A stretch of 32,048 bases of DNA from Sulfurimicrobium sp. Lineage in GTDB: Bacteria > Pseudomonadota > Gammaproteobacteria > Burkholderiales > Sulfuricellaceae. The stretch covers positions 1 through 32,048 of the forward strand of contig JAUYFW010000072.1 of NCBI GenBank assembly GCA_030690835.1, in the 5' to 3' direction. Within the stretch, counting starts at the first letter, position 1. Each line of letters opens with the position of its first letter. A program made the translations under genes and the position numbers. Positions 17,852-27,228 of the stretch are shown here, piece after piece. The notes beneath the pieces are model-generated. The model was given only the letters and a program-made list of their open reading frames with translations, made no database searches and had not been told where the DNA came from.

Positions 17852-18628
17852 TTAACGAATGATGCCGCGTGTTGATATCGCCAGGAAATCCAGCCACATC
17901 CCGATTTCTGGAACAAGCTCGCGCTGTTCCTCCAGAACACTTTTCGCTTCAGCAAGGCTGAGGCCAGACTTGTACAGGGTTTTGTAAGCGCGCCGCAAGG
18001 CCAGTATCACATCAGGTGAAAACCCCCGGCGCTTGAGCCCCTCGGCATTGATGCCATGCGGCGCAGTCGGATTCCCGCCCACCGTCACACAGGGCGGCAC
18101 ATCCATGGTAACGACGGAGCTGATACCAACCATGCTGTGTGCGCCGATATGACAAAACTGATGAATGCCGGCAAACCCGCCCAGAATCGCATAATCATCA
18201 ACGCTGACATGACCCGCGAGGGTAGCGTTATTGGCAAAGACTGTCTGGTTTCCAACCTGGCAGTCGTGCGCGATATGCACCGAGGCCATGATCCAGTTGT
18301 CGTTGCCAAGGCGGGTAATACCCACATCCTGCGCCGTACCGATGTTGATCGAACAGAACTCGCGAATCGTGTTGCGGTCACCGATTTCGAGCCGAGTCGG
18401 TTCGCCCGAATATTTTTTGTCCTGAGGAGCCTCGCCCAGACTGGAAAACTGGAATATCCTGTTTTCTTTTCCAATACGGGTATGCCCATCCAGCACCACG
18501 TGCGGCCCGATCCAGGTAGCATCCCCGACCTCGACATGTTCCCCGATAATCGAATAGGCGCCGACAGTAACACCCTCACCGAGTTTCGCACCCGGATGAA
18601 CGATGGCGCTAGGGTGTACCCCTATCAT
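17852..18628 (-). CDS. lpxA: UDP-N-acetylglucosamine acyltransferase
   Basis: First step of lipid A synthesis: transfers a hydroxyacyl chain from acyl carrier protein to UDP-GlcNAc. The left-handed beta helix shows as repeated hexapeptides (VHPSAIVHPGAKLGEGVTVGAYSIIGE and onward). Catalytic His121 lies in ASVHIAHDCQVGNQ, and the C-terminal helical part contains GLKRRGFSPDVILALRRAYKTLY. The track start (18652) lies inside fabZ; the correct ATG at 18628 ([10 protein letters not shown], 258 aa) shares one base with the fabZ stop. It is the last gene of the cluster. The usual next gene, lpxB, is not here: nadB converges instead. Confidence 0.96.
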   Translation of the reverse strand: MIGVHPSAIVHPGAKLGEGVTVGAYSIIGEHVEVGDATWIGPHVVLDGHTRIGKENRIFQFSSLGEAPQDKKYSGEPTRLEIGDRNTIREFCSINIGTAQDVGITRLGNDNWIMASVHIAHDCQVGNQTVFANNATLAGHVSVDDYAILGGFAGIHQFCHIGAHSMVGISSVVTMDVPPCVTVGGNPTAPHGINAEGLKRRGFSPDVILALRRAYKTLYKSGLSLAEAKSVLEEQRELVPEIGMWLDFLAISTRGIIR

Positions 18629-19074
18629 CAGGCGATGTCGCGCTTGGCGCACATGAGTTCGGCTTCCGCAACGATGTCACCGTTGACCCTGGCTTCCGCC
18701 TTGAATTTCCAGATCCCTCGCATCTGGCGCTGGATGGCGACATGCAGGAACAATTGGTCACCGGCCGTGACCGGTTTCTTGAAACGCGCATTGTCGATTC
18801 CGACGAAATAGAAAACCGAGTTTTCGTCAGGCAGGATGCCCATGGTCTTGAAAGACAGAATGCCCGCTGCCTGAGCCAGCGCCTCCATGATCAGCACGCC
18901 CGGCATCACCGGGTGATGAGGGAAGTGGCCTTGAAAGAAAGGCTCGTTGATAGTGACATTCTTGATCGCAACAATGTCTTTTCCCGGCTCGCACTCCTGT
19001 ACCCGATCCACCAGCAGAAAGGGGTAACGGTGCGGTAAATGTGCCATGACTTCATGAATATCCATGCTGCTCAT
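18628..19074 (-). CDS. fabZ: 3-hydroxyacyl-ACP dehydratase FabZ
   Basis: Dehydrates 3-hydroxyacyl-ACP in fatty acid elongation and so competes with LpxA and LpxD for the same hydroxyacyl-ACP pool. The 148 aa hot-dog-fold protein has [13 protein letters not shown], then the active-site helix [20 protein letters not shown] with His50 and Glu64. The start at 19074 ([10 protein letters not shown]) forms an ATGA overlap with the lpxD stop; the longer track ORF runs into lpxD and is rejected. Confidence 0.96.
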   Translation of the reverse strand: MSSMDIHEVMAHLPHRYPFLLVDRVQECEPGKDIVAIKNVTINEPFFQGHFPHHPVMPGVLIMEALAQAAGILSFKTMGILPDENSVFYFVGIDNARFKKPVTAGDQLFLHVAIQRQMRGIWKFKAEARVNGDIVAEAELMCAKRDIA

Positions 19075-20123
19075 GATGATTTTTTCTCCAGTTCGTTGAT
19101 CTTTTTTTCCAGTCCCTGGATTTTCTGCGCCATGGCATCCAGGTGCCTGAGGTGGGCCGCGTTTTTGAGCCACACATCATGTGCCGAAAACGGCATGGCT
19201 GAAGTATAGGCGCCCGGTTTATGGATAGACTTGGTAATCAGGGTGCCGGAGGATATCTGAACATTGTCCGCAATCTCCAGGTGCCCGAGAATCATGCCCG
19301 CCCCGCCCACTGTGCAATGACGGCCAATTTTGGCGCTGCCCGCAATGCCGACACAGCCCGCCATTGCGCTATGCGCCCCGATGCGGACGTTATGGGCAAC
19401 CTGGATCTGGTTATCCAGCTTGACGCCCTCCTCGATCACGGTATCTTCGAGCGCACCCCGGTCTATGGTCGTATTCGCGCCGATTTCAACATCGTCGCCG
19501 ATGAGAACCCGACCGATCTGGGGAATCTTGAGCCATCGTCCATTTTCATGCGCCAGCCCAAACCCGTCCGCACCGATCACCGCACCGGAATGCAGAATCA
19601 CGCGTTCGCCAAGCTGGCACCCATGGTAAATCACCACGCGCGGGTACAGGCGACACTGCGCGCCGATCACCACGCTTGCGCCAATCACACAACCAGCACC
19701 GATCACGACCCCGTCACCGATCACGCAATCCGCGCCAATATGAACAAACGGCCCGATCGATGCGGAATCGGCTATTTTCACGCCGGGATCGATAACCGCG
19801 CTGGCATGCACCCCCGCTTTGACTGCCGGTTCGGGGTTCAGCAAAGCAGACACCCTGGCAAAATAGGCGTAGGGGTTATTGCAGACAATGCGTGGGCGGT
19901 CGCTTGCGTCACGCATATCCTTGCCGACGATCACTGCGCCAGCAGCGGACTGTTCCAGCTTCTTCAGGAAACGGCCTCCGGTCAGAAAGCTGATGTGACA
20001 AGCCTGAGCCTGCTCCAGCGAAGCGATCTGGCTGACGCGCAGTTCCGCATCACAGAGAACCTCGCCACCAAGCAATTCGACGATTTCGCCCAGCGACCAG
20101 GTTTTAGCGGAGATAGGCTTCAC
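19071..20123 (-). CDS. lpxD: UDP-3-O-acylglucosamine N-acyltransferase
   Basis: Third step of lipid A synthesis: adds the second hydroxyacyl chain, at the amino group. At 350 aa it has the N-terminal uridine-binding domain ([10 protein letters not shown] through [14 protein letters not shown]), a long left-handed beta helix ([25 protein letters not shown] and repeats) with catalytic His244 in [18 protein letters not shown], and a C-terminal helix that looks coiled ([23 protein letters not shown]). It begins 11 bases after skp and overlaps fabZ by 4 bases. Confidence 0.96.
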   Translation of the reverse strand: MKPISAKTWSLGEIVELLGGEVLCDAELRVSQIASLEQAQACHISFLTGGRFLKKLEQSAAGAVIVGKDMRDASDRPRIVCNNPYAYFARVSALLNPEPAVKAGVHASAVIDPGVKIADSASIGPFVHIGADCVIGDGVVIGAGCVIGASVVIGAQCRLYPRVVIYHGCQLGERVILHSGAVIGADGFGLAHENGRWLKIPQIGRVLIGDDVEIGANTTIDRGALEDTVIEEGVKLDNQIQVAHNVRIGAHSAMAGCVGIAGSAKIGRHCTVGGAGMILGHLEIADNVQISSGTLITKSIHKPGAYTSAMPFSAHDVWLKNAAHLRHLDAMAQKIQGLEKKINELEKKSS

Positions 20124-20134
20124 TCAATTGGGAC

Positions 20135-20635
20135 TTATTTGTCAGACAACGCCTTTATAACCTTATCCGTCACATCAATGCGAGTGCTGGCAAACACGGC
20201 CTCCTGCAGGATCAGATCGAATTTTTCGCTCTCGGCAATGGCGATGATGGCCTTGTTGGCACGTTCCTGAACGGCCGAGAGCTCTTCGTTGCGACGCAGG
20301 TTCAGGTCCTCCCGCAACTCGCGCTGGGAACGCTGAATGTCACGATTCAGATTAGCAAGCTCGCGTTCCCTGTTGCGTCGTTCCGATTCGGCAACTGTCA
20401 CGCCATCGCGTTCGAGTCCGGCTTGAATTTCCTTGGCCTGCTTGATCAGTTTCATCAACTCCTGATCGCGCGAAGCAAACTCTTTTTCCAGTTTTTTCTG
20501 CGCTTTCTGAGCTGGCGAGGCTTCACGAAACACGCGCTCGGTATTGACATAACCAATCTTGAGTTCTGCGGCCTGAACCAGGGTGGCCGTCTGAATCAAC
20601 GATAACGCTAATACGGACAATACAATCTTTTTCAA
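20135..20635 (-). CDS. skp: Periplasmic outer-membrane protein chaperone Skp/OmpH
   Basis: Holds unfolded outer-membrane proteins in the periplasm on the way to the Bam complex. The 166 aa protein has a signal peptide (MKKIVLSVLALSLIQTATLVQA), then KIGYVNTERVFREASPAQKAQKKLEKEF, and a long charged stretch with coiled-coil pattern (QELMKLIKQAKEIQAGLERD... NRDIQRSQRELREDLN) that would form the tentacles of the trimer. It sits between bamA and lpxD, the usual place in proteobacteria. Confidence 0.93.
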   Translation of the reverse strand: MKKIVLSVLALSLIQTATLVQAAELKIGYVNTERVFREASPAQKAQKKLEKEFASRDQELMKLIKQAKEIQAGLERDGVTVAESERRNRERELANLNRDIQRSQRELREDLNLRRNEELSAVQERANKAIIAIAESEKFDLILQEAVFASTRIDVTDKVIKALSDK

Positions 20636-20644
20636 TTCAATCTC

Positions 20645-22939
20645 CTAAAATACTGTTCCCATCTGGAACTGGAACATCTCGGTCTTGTCGCCCTCTTTCT
20701 TGTTGATGGGCTGCGCCAGACTGAATTTCAGCGGACCTATCGGCGAGAACCAACTTACCGACACACCCGCCGAATAACGTAACTCGCCAATATCGAAGGT
20801 AGCGTACCGCCCAAGCGCGTCGCCTTCGCCAAAGACCATGCCGCTGTCAACAAAGGTTCCCAGGCGGACTGACTTGTCATTTGGCAAGCCAGGGAAGGGG
20901 AATAGCAATTCAGCACTCATCACGATACGGGTATTGCCGCCCAAGGCATAATCACTACTGTCGCGCGGTCCCAGCGAACTGGTTTCATATCCCCGTACCG
21001 AACCGATACCACCTGCATAGAAATTCTTGAAGTATGGCAGGGGTTGGTCGTTGTAGCTGTCTGCATAACCCAGTTCGCCATTCAGCAGAACCGTAAAATG
21101 TTTGCCGAATGTCTTCAGCCACTGTTGCTGGTACGAAATCTTGTAGTACTCAAGGTCAAGGCCGGGCAGCCCCACCTCGCCATATAGCCGCTGCAGCGAG
21201 CCTGACATCGGATACATCAGATTATCCCGGGTATCCCGCGCCCAACCCAGGTCGGTCCGAATGGTATCGACAGTCGTGCCGTAGGCATTCACGAAATCGA
21301 TCACTCTTTGCGAACTGTTTTCATCAATCGTATTTTCTATCTGCTCCACCGCCAGCCCCAGATTGACCGTATCCTTCTCGTTAAGCGGGACGCCGAAGCG
21401 CACGCCGGCACCCTTGGTCTGCGTTTTGTAACGGGTCACAGCAGACAGGTTAGTGGTGTCGACCGTGCGATTGTAGAGATCGAATCCTCGGCTGATTCCA
21501 TTATCGGTGAAGTACGGGTTGGTATGGGAAAGCGAATAGACCTTGTTGACGCTGCCGCTATTGACCTGGACCGCAAAATGGTTGCCGCTGCCGAACACGT
21601 TTTGCTGGGCAAAAGAGGCATTCAGCACCAGTCCCTCGGAACTGGAAAAACCCGCACCCGCCATCACACTGCCAGTCGGTTTTTCAGTCACGTTATAATT
21701 GATGTCGACCTGATCCGTCGTGCCCGGCACCGCTGGCGTTTCGACGTTGACGTCAGAAAAATATCCCAGACGCTGCAAGCGTTCACGTGAACGGTTGATC
21801 TTGTCGGCGGCATACCACCCCCCCTCGATCTGGCGCATTTCACGCCGCAGCACTTCGTCACGCGTCTTGGTGTTGCCGGTCACATTGATGCGGCGCACAT
21901 AAACCCTGCGTCCGGGATCAACATAAAAAGTAAACGCAACCTCACCTTTTTCCTTGTTGACTTCCGGGGCGGCGTTGACGTTGGCAAACGCGTAACCATC
22001 ATTTCCCAGACGGTCGCTCATGGCCTTGCTGGATGCCGTCAACTTCTCGCGAGAAAAAGCCTCGCCTGACTGGACCTTGATCAGCTTGCGCAACTCCTCT
22101 TCCGGCACCAGCATCTCTCCGGCCAGCTTGATATCCGAAATCGTGTAGCGCTTGCCCTCGTTCACGTTGACGGTAATGTAAATACCCTGCTTGTCGGGAG
22201 AAATGGATACCTGGGTGGATTCGATATTGAATTCAAGGTAACCGCGATTCATGTACCAGGAACGCATGGTTTCAAGATCGGCCGAGAGCTTTGGCTTGGA
22301 GTACTGGTCGTTTTTGCTGTACCAACTCATCCAGCCAGTCGTGGCAAGCGCGAGCTGTGCCTGTAATTCCTTTTCCGGAAAGGCCTCATTGCCGACAATA
22401 TTGATCTGCCGTATCGTCGCCACTTCACCTTCGACAATATCGAAACTGATGGCCACCCGGTTGCGCTCCAACGGGGTCACCGTTGTCGTGATGCTGACTG
22501 CGTACTTGCCGCGACTGAAATACTGCCGCTTCAATTCCTGTTCAGCGCGATCCAGCAAGGATTTATCAAAAACCTTGGATTCCGACAGACCGGCGCTTTT
22601 CAGGCCATCCTTGAGTTGTTCCTTGGTGAACTCCTTGGCGCCGTTGATATCAACCTGGGCAATCGCCGAGCGCTCTTCCAACGACACAACCAGCACGCCG
22701 TTATCCGCTTCCAGGCGAACATCCTTGAAAAATCCGGTGGCATACAAGGCCTTGACGGCAGCAGAAATTTTTTCGTCGTTGACGGTCTCGCCCACCTTGA
22801 TCGGCAGGTAAGTGAAGACTGTTCCAGCCTCGGTACGCTGAATACCTTCGATCCGAATATCCTTGACAGTGAATGGCTCGACAGCGAAAGCCGACACAGC
22901 ATAGAGGCTGAAAATCAGGAGTGGGATAAGTTTTTTCAT
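20645..22939 (-). CDS. bamA: Outer-membrane protein assembly factor BamA
   Basis: The essential insertase for beta-barrel proteins. The 764 aa protein has a signal peptide (MKKLIPLLIFSLYAVSAFA), five POTRA domains over roughly residues 20-420 (starting FTVKDIRIEGIQRTEAGTVFTYLPIKVG) and a 16-strand barrel. The barrel contains the lid motif FYAGGIGSVRGYETSSLGPRD (VRGY/F signature) and ends in a C-terminal phenylalanine (MFQFQMGTVF). The ATG shares one base with the rseP stop, so the stress protease and the barrel insertase are translated from one message. Confidence 0.97.
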   Translation of the reverse strand: MKKLIPLLIFSLYAVSAFAVEPFTVKDIRIEGIQRTEAGTVFTYLPIKVGETVNDEKISAAVKALYATGFFKDVRLEADNGVLVVSLEERSAIAQVDINGAKEFTKEQLKDGLKSAGLSESKVFDKSLLDRAEQELKRQYFSRGKYAVSITTTVTPLERNRVAISFDIVEGEVATIRQINIVGNEAFPEKELQAQLALATTGWMSWYSKNDQYSKPKLSADLETMRSWYMNRGYLEFNIESTQVSISPDKQGIYITVNVNEGKRYTISDIKLAGEMLVPEEELRKLIKVQSGEAFSREKLTASSKAMSDRLGNDGYAFANVNAAPEVNKEKGEVAFTFYVDPGRRVYVRRINVTGNTKTRDEVLRREMRQIEGGWYAADKINRSRERLQRLGYFSDVNVETPAVPGTTDQVDINYNVTEKPTGSVMAGAGFSSSEGLVLNASFAQQNVFGSGNHFAVQVNSGSVNKVYSLSHTNPYFTDNGISRGFDLYNRTVDTTNLSAVTRYKTQTKGAGVRFGVPLNEKDTVNLGLAVEQIENTIDENSSQRVIDFVNAYGTTVDTIRTDLGWARDTRDNLMYPMSGSLQRLYGEVGLPGLDLEYYKISYQQQWLKTFGKHFTVLLNGELGYADSYNDQPLPYFKNFYAGGIGSVRGYETSSLGPRDSSDYALGGNTRIVMSAELLFPFPGLPNDKSVRLGTFVDSGMVFGEGDALGRYATFDIGELRYSAGVSVSWFSPIGPLKFSLAQPINKKEGDKTEMFQFQMGTVF

Positions 22940-24306
22940 TAGGAGCCGGTCAACAAGCGGTTAATATCGTTGTAAAAAGCGAACATCATGAGCGCGAGCA
23001 GGAGTGTCATGCCTATCTGCTGGCCGATTTCCATGACGCGGTCGGAGACGGGACTTCCCTTCACGATTTCGGCCATATAATACATCAAATGCCCCCCATC
23101 CAATAAGGGCACAGGCAACAAATTAAGCACGCCCAGACTGATGCTCACCAGTGCCAGGAACATCAGATACGCCACCCAACCGATGTGCGCCGACTGCCCT
23201 GCGTAATCCGCGATTGTGATCGGACCACTGATATTTTTTGGCGACACCTCGCCGATGATCATCTTGCCCATGGTCTTCAAGCTGAACCAGGACATATCCC
23301 AGGTTTTCCATGCCGCCTCCTGCATAGCGCGTACCGGGCCATAGCGCACCTCGGCCATCAGCCGCTCACCGATGGCTTCATCGACAAAGGGGCCAGCACC
23401 TATTTTGCCGACGGCCTTGCCTTGTTCCATCGCCTCATCCGGCTTCAGAGAAATTTCGATCCTGGCCGAACCGCGCTTGACGCTGAAGCGCAATTCCCGC
23501 TGCGGATTGGCTCGAATGGCCGTGACCAGATCTTCCCAGCGCGAGATATTTTTGCCGTCCAGCGCCAGAATTTCATCCATTTCCTGCAAGCCCGCTTTTG
23601 CGCCTGCGCCATCGGGCAATAATTTCCCGATCACAGGCGGCAGAATGGGGCGATAGTGCGTCAGACCCAGTTTTTCCAGAAAGTCGCCATCAAAATCATC
23701 GGAAGACAATGATGCAGTTTCCAGCACATGCTGACGAATATCGTTTTTCGCGCTTAGCGTCTCGAATCGCACCGTTTGATGTTCCATGGCTTTCTTGAGC
23801 AAAGCCCAGCGCACATCTGCCCAAACCGTGACTGGCTCGCCGTCCAGCGAGGTCACCAGTTCGCCGTATTCAAACCCCGCTACGGCAGCCGGACTGCCCT
23901 TGACCGGGTCGCCCAGCAAGGGCTTCACGCCAGGCATGCCGACCATGAATAAAAACCAGTAAAGGAGAATCGCCAACAACAGATTCGCGACCGGCCCGGC
24001 GGCTACGATCAGAATTCGCCGCCATACTGTTTGGCGGTTGAAGGCGCGCCCCAGTTCGTGCTCTGCGACCTCGCCTTCGCGCTCGTCCAGCATTTTTACA
24101 TAGCCTCCCAGGGGAAAAGCGGCAATTGCCCACTCTGTGCCATCCGCCCCGAAACGGCGCAGCCACAAGGGCTTGCCAAAGCCAACAGAAAACCGCAACA
24201 CCTTGACCCCGCAACGGCGGGCAACCCAGTAATGGCCGAACTCGTGCACGATAATCAGCACGCCAAGCGCCAGCGCGAACGCCAGGAGAGTGTGGAGAAG
24301 GTTCAT
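22939..24306 (-). CDS. rseP: Site-2 intramembrane metalloprotease RseP
   Basis: Cuts the anti-sigma factor RseA within the membrane after site-1 cleavage, releasing RpoE, and also clears leftover signal peptides. The ATG at 24306 (MNLLHTLLAF, 455 aa) is preferred over the track start at 24333 because GAGAGGGAAA sits just before it and homology begins there. Zinc motif HEFGH is at residues 21-25 in the first helix; the second half of the site is NLLPVPLLDGGH near the C-terminus. Two PDZ domains lie between (about residues 105-290), with GLQEMDEILALDGKNISRWEDLV in the second. Its ribosome-binding site is inside a 13-bp inverted repeat. Confidence 0.96.
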   Translation of the reverse strand: MNLLHTLLAFALALGVLIIVHEFGHYWVARRCGVKVLRFSVGFGKPLWLRRFGADGTEWAIAAFPLGGYVKMLDEREGEVAEHELGRAFNRQTVWRRILIVAAGPVANLLLAILLYWFLFMVGMPGVKPLLGDPVKGSPAAVAGFEYGELVTSLDGEPVTVWADVRWALLKKAMEHQTVRFETLSAKNDIRQHVLETASLSSDDFDGDFLEKLGLTHYRPILPPVIGKLLPDGAGAKAGLQEMDEILALDGKNISRWEDLVTAIRANPQRELRFSVKRGSARIEISLKPDEAMEQGKAVGKIGAGPFVDEAIGERLMAEVRYGPVRAMQEAAWKTWDMSWFSLKTMGKMIIGEVSPKNISGPITIADYAGQSAHIGWVAYLMFLALVSISLGVLNLLPVPLLDGGHLMYYMAEIVKGSPVSDRVMEIGQQIGMTLLLALMMFAFYNDINRLLTGS

Positions 24307-24308
24307 TT

Positions 24309-24383
24309 TCCCTCTCTCCTTACTCTCTCCCAAAGTACCCTGAAGGGCATAAAGGAGAGAGGGACGCAGACTCGCTTCGCGAG
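24309..24383. repeat. Palindromic repeat covering the rseP ribosome-binding site, plus CTCGC hairpin
   Basis: TCCCTCTCTCCTT (24309-24321) and AAGGAGAGAGGGA (24352-24364) are a perfect 13-bp inverted repeat around ACCCTGAAGGGCATAAAGG (24337-24355), a 19-base block found again exactly at 27202-27220. CTCGCTTCGCGAG (24371-24383) follows, next to the dxr stop. On the minus strand the 3' arm of the hairpin, AAGGAGAGAGGGA, directly precedes AAATG of rseP and contains its Shine-Dalgarno sequence. Confidence 0.75.
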
Positions 24384-24390
24384 GCTCAAG

Positions 24391-25575
24391 TTAAGCACGC
24401 GCAATCAATTCAGCGGCAAGCAAGCGCGCTTGTGCATCGGCATTCTGGGCATCTTCCAGGCTACGCATGGGAACGGAGGTCAGTTGTTCCAGCGTCTGCT
24501 CGATGATGCTGGGGATAGCCAGGAATGGCAGCTTGCCATCCAGAAACGCAGCCACTGCGATTTCGTTGGCGGAATTCAAGATGGCAGGCGCCGTACCCCC
24601 TGTGCGCAGGGCCTGGTAAGCCAGACCAAGGCAGCGAAAGCGCACCATATCTGGCGCTTCAAAATCCAGGTGCGCAATCTTGAACAGGTCGAGCGCGGAG
24701 ACCCCGGCCTGAATCCGTTCTGGAAAACCCAGCGCATACGCGATCGGGGTTCGCATGTCCGGATTGCCTAACTGCGCCAGCACCGAGCCATCCGCATATT
24801 CGACCAGTGAGTGAATCACGCTCTGCGGATGCACCACCACCTGAATCTGTTCCGCCGATGCGCTGAACAACCAGTGCGCTTCGATGACTTCCAGCCCCTT
24901 GTTCATCATGCTGGCAGAATCAACTGAAATCTTGCGCCCCATCGACCAGTTCGGGTGGGCGCAGGCCTGTTCCGGCGTCACTTGTTCCAGTTCTGCCAGC
25001 GCACGGGTGCGGAACGGACCGCCGGACGCGGTCAGCAGGATGCGGGTGACGCCGACCTGCGCCAGTCCACGCCCGAAATCGCGTGGCAAGGACTGAAAAA
25101 TGGCGTTGTGTTCGCTGTCGATGGGCAGCAATTGGGCGCCATGGTCGCGCACGGCATCCATGAAAATCTGGCCGGACATCACCAGGGTTTCCTTGTTGGC
25201 CAACAGAATACGTTTGCCCGCCCGAGCTGCCGCCATGGACGGGCGCAAACCCGCCGCGCCCACAATGGCCGCCATGACGCTATCCACCTGTGGCAGAGAG
25301 GAAACCAGCTCCAGTGCCTCGATGCCGTGCAATACCTGGGTTGCCAGGCCATGATCCAGCACTTTTTGGCGCAAGGATTCAGCCGCATCTGCATCCAGCA
25401 AAACGGCGTATTCCGGCTCGAACTGCTGGCATTGCTGGAACAATTTGTCGATCTGGCTATTGGCTGTCAGCGCGACGACCCGGAAGCGCTCCGGATGACG
25501 CGCAATCACGTCCAGCGTGCTGACGCCGATAGAGCCGGTGGAACCTAGAACGGTAATATTTTGCTTGTCTGGCAT
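24391..25575 (-). CDS. dxr: 1-deoxy-D-xylulose 5-phosphate reductoisomerase
   Basis: Second step of the MEP route to isoprenoid precursors: NADPH-dependent rearrangement and reduction of DXP to MEP. At 394 aa it is full length. The NADPH-binding GSTGSIG is at residues 11-17; [27 protein letters not shown] and [22 protein letters not shown] carry the metal- and substrate-binding acidic residues. Its product route feeds UppS, encoded two genes upstream. Two bases separate it from cdsA. Confidence 0.97.
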   Translation of the reverse strand: MPDKQNITVLGSTGSIGVSTLDVIARHPERFRVVALTANSQIDKLFQQCQQFEPEYAVLLDADAAESLRQKVLDHGLATQVLHGIEALELVSSLPQVDSVMAAIVGAAGLRPSMAAARAGKRILLANKETLVMSGQIFMDAVRDHGAQLLPIDSEHNAIFQSLPRDFGRGLAQVGVTRILLTASGGPFRTRALAELEQVTPEQACAHPNWSMGRKISVDSASMMNKGLEVIEAHWLFSASAEQIQVVVHPQSVIHSLVEYADGSVLAQLGNPDMRTPIAYALGFPERIQAGVSALDLFKIAHLDFEAPDMVRFRCLGLAYQALRTGGTAPAILNSANEIAVAAFLDGKLPFLAIPSIIEQTLEQLTSVPMRSLEDAQNADAQARLLAAELIARA

Positions 25576-25577
25576 TG

Positions 25578-26369
25578 TTACAAACCCGGAAAACCATACA
25601 GATAATAAGCCGCAGCCAGAGGTAGCGCGGGCATCATGCCGTCAAGACGATCCAGCACCCCGCCATGACCGGGCAGAATGCGCCCGCTATCCTTCAAGCC
25701 AGCCTGACGTTTGAGCCAGGACTCGAACAAATCCCCGACCACACTGATAGACCCCATCGCCAACAACAGGATAAACCCAGGAAAAGGAACGCCCACGCTG
25801 GCTTCCAGCGACTTCCATGCAAAACCGAAACAAGCCACCGCCAACAGGCCGCCTGCCACGCCTTCCCAGGTCTTGCCTGGACTAATGGCCGGCGCCAGTT
25901 TGTGCTTGCCGAACGCGCGCCCGGCGAAATAAGCGCCAATATCTGCCGCCGACACCACCGCCAGCAAACCCAGCAGCAAGGCTGGGCGCATGGCATGAAA
26001 CTCCATCATGGCAAACCAGGTCGGGAACAGCACCAGCCAACCGGTCAGCGCCAGCACGGCAGGATGGCGCACCTGCCAGCCACGAATCAGCCAGGGAAGT
26101 GCCGCGAACAACCAGAATGCCACTGCCAGCAGGTAAAACAGCCCGACTCTGGCTTTAACTGTAAAAAAGGCCAAGCCAAAGAAAATCGTCAGTCCCACAT
26201 AAACCCAGCGTTCCTTGCGCGGGAACATGGCCAGCCCGCCCCACTCCCATGCACCAATGGTGATCACGCCCAACATCAGCCAACCCCAAAACAAACTGGG
26301 CAGGTAAAACAAGGCCAGCAGCAGGCCAAACAACAGGCCAAATGCCGTGAAAACGCGCTCCTTAAGCAT
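25578..26369 (-). CDS. cdsA: Phosphatidate cytidylyltransferase
   Basis: Makes CDP-diacylglycerol from phosphatidate and CTP in the inner membrane, the branch point of phospholipid synthesis. The 263 aa protein is almost all membrane helix and carries the family signature [30 protein letters not shown] near its C-terminus, with the conserved KD, HGG and DRLD. It overlaps the uppS end by 8 bases. Confidence 0.96.
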   Translation of the reverse strand: MLKERVFTAFGLLFGLLLALFYLPSLFWGWLMLGVITIGAWEWGGLAMFPRKERWVYVGLTIFFGLAFFTVKARVGLFYLLAVAFWLFAALPWLIRGWQVRHPAVLALTGWLVLFPTWFAMMEFHAMRPALLLGLLAVVSAADIGAYFAGRAFGKHKLAPAISPGKTWEGVAGGLLAVACFGFAWKSLEASVGVPFPGFILLLAMGSISVVGDLFESWLKRQAGLKDSGRILPGHGGVLDRLDGMMPALPLAAAYYLYGFPGL

Positions 26370-27141
26370 GGTCAGGGGGTTTCAACTGTTCGCTGCCGCG
26401 CAACTGCTCGCTGGTACGGCCGAAGCGGCGCTCGCGATGCTGGTAGGAAAGGATAGCTCGATCCAGTTCTTTGCCATCGAAATCAGGCCACAAGACATCG
26501 GTAAAATACAGCTCGGTATAAGCCAGTTGCCACAGCAAGAAATTGCTGATGCGCTGCTCACCGCCGGTACGAATAAACAGGTCCGGCTCCGGGGCATTCG
26601 GCATGGAAAGATAGGGTTGCAGATCAGATTCGTTGAATCCGGCCGCCAGGTCGGGGTGATCCTTGAGCATGGACTGGACAGCCTGCATGATGTCCCAGCG
26701 TCCGCCATAATTCGCTGCAATCGTGAGAGTCAGCTTGTCGTTACTGGCTGTCAGCGCTTCGGAGCGCCGCACCATGTCCACCAGTTTGGCGTCAAAACGG
26801 CTCAGGTCGCCGATGATTTTGAGTTTCACGCCGTTCTGGTGCAATTTGCTGACTTCATTTTCCAGCGCCAGCATGAAGAGCTGCATCAGGAAAGTCACTT
26901 CTTCTTCCGGACGTCGCCAGTTTTCGCTACTGAAAGCAAATAGGGTAAGGTATTCGATCTTGCGCTCGATGCACGCCTTGACCATGGCGCGTACGGTTTC
27001 CAGACCGCGCTTGTGTCCCATCACGCGGGGCATGAAGCGCTTTTTCGCCCAGCGCCCGTTGCCATCCATGATCATGGCAACGTGGCGGGGGATGAACGAT
27101 ATGTCGGGAATATCGCAGGTGGAACTTGGGGGGTGTGCCAC
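26362..27141 (-). CDS. uppS: Undecaprenyl diphosphate synthase (cis-prenyltransferase)
   Basis: Builds the C55 carrier lipid for peptidoglycan and O-antigen from FPP and IPP. The 259 aa form starts at a GTG (27141). This places the catalytic Asp of [13 protein letters not shown] at residue 26, the same number as in E. coli, and no other ATG, GTG or TTG lies between it and the conserved [11 protein letters not shown]. Other conserved blocks are [15 protein letters not shown] and [31 protein letters not shown]. There is no Shine-Dalgarno before the GTG: a dispersed repeat (AATATAAAACTCGCGTAGCGAG) comes to within one base of the start codon. Confidence 0.94.
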   Translation of the reverse strand: MAHPPSSTCDIPDISFIPRHVAMIMDGNGRWAKKRFMPRVMGHKRGLETVRAMVKACIERKIEYLTLFAFSSENWRRPEEEVTFLMQLFMLALENEVSKLHQNGVKLKIIGDLSRFDAKLVDMVRRSEALTASNDKLTLTIAANYGGRWDIMQAVQSMLKDHPDLAAGFNESDLQPYLSMPNAPEPDLFIRTGGEQRISNFLLWQLAYTELYFTDVLWPDFDGKELDRAILSYQHRERRFGRTSEQLRGSEQLKPPDHA

Positions 27142-27142
27142 T

Positions 27143-27228
27143 AATATAAAACTCGCGTAGCGAGCCTGCGCCCACCTCTCCCGCTGGCGGGGGAGGGTTG
27201 CACCCTGAAGGGCATAAAGGGAGGGGGA
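27143..27228. repeat. Dispersed palindromic repeat abutting the uppS start
   Basis: AATATAAAACTCGCGTAGCGAG (27143-27164) matches the glgP-proximal unit at 18 of 22 bases. Next comes a hairpin, CCTCTCCCGC TGG CGGGGGAGGG, then ACCCTGAAGGGCATAAAGG (27202-27220), identical to a block before rseP. The whole makes a composite REP-like element in the 152-base gap between frr and uppS. Confidence 0.65.

Noticed and set aside
19221-20270. 349-codon plus-strand ORF opposite lpxD
   Set aside because: Its repetitive N/D/H-rich sequence mirrors the hexapeptide codons of lpxD on the other strand.
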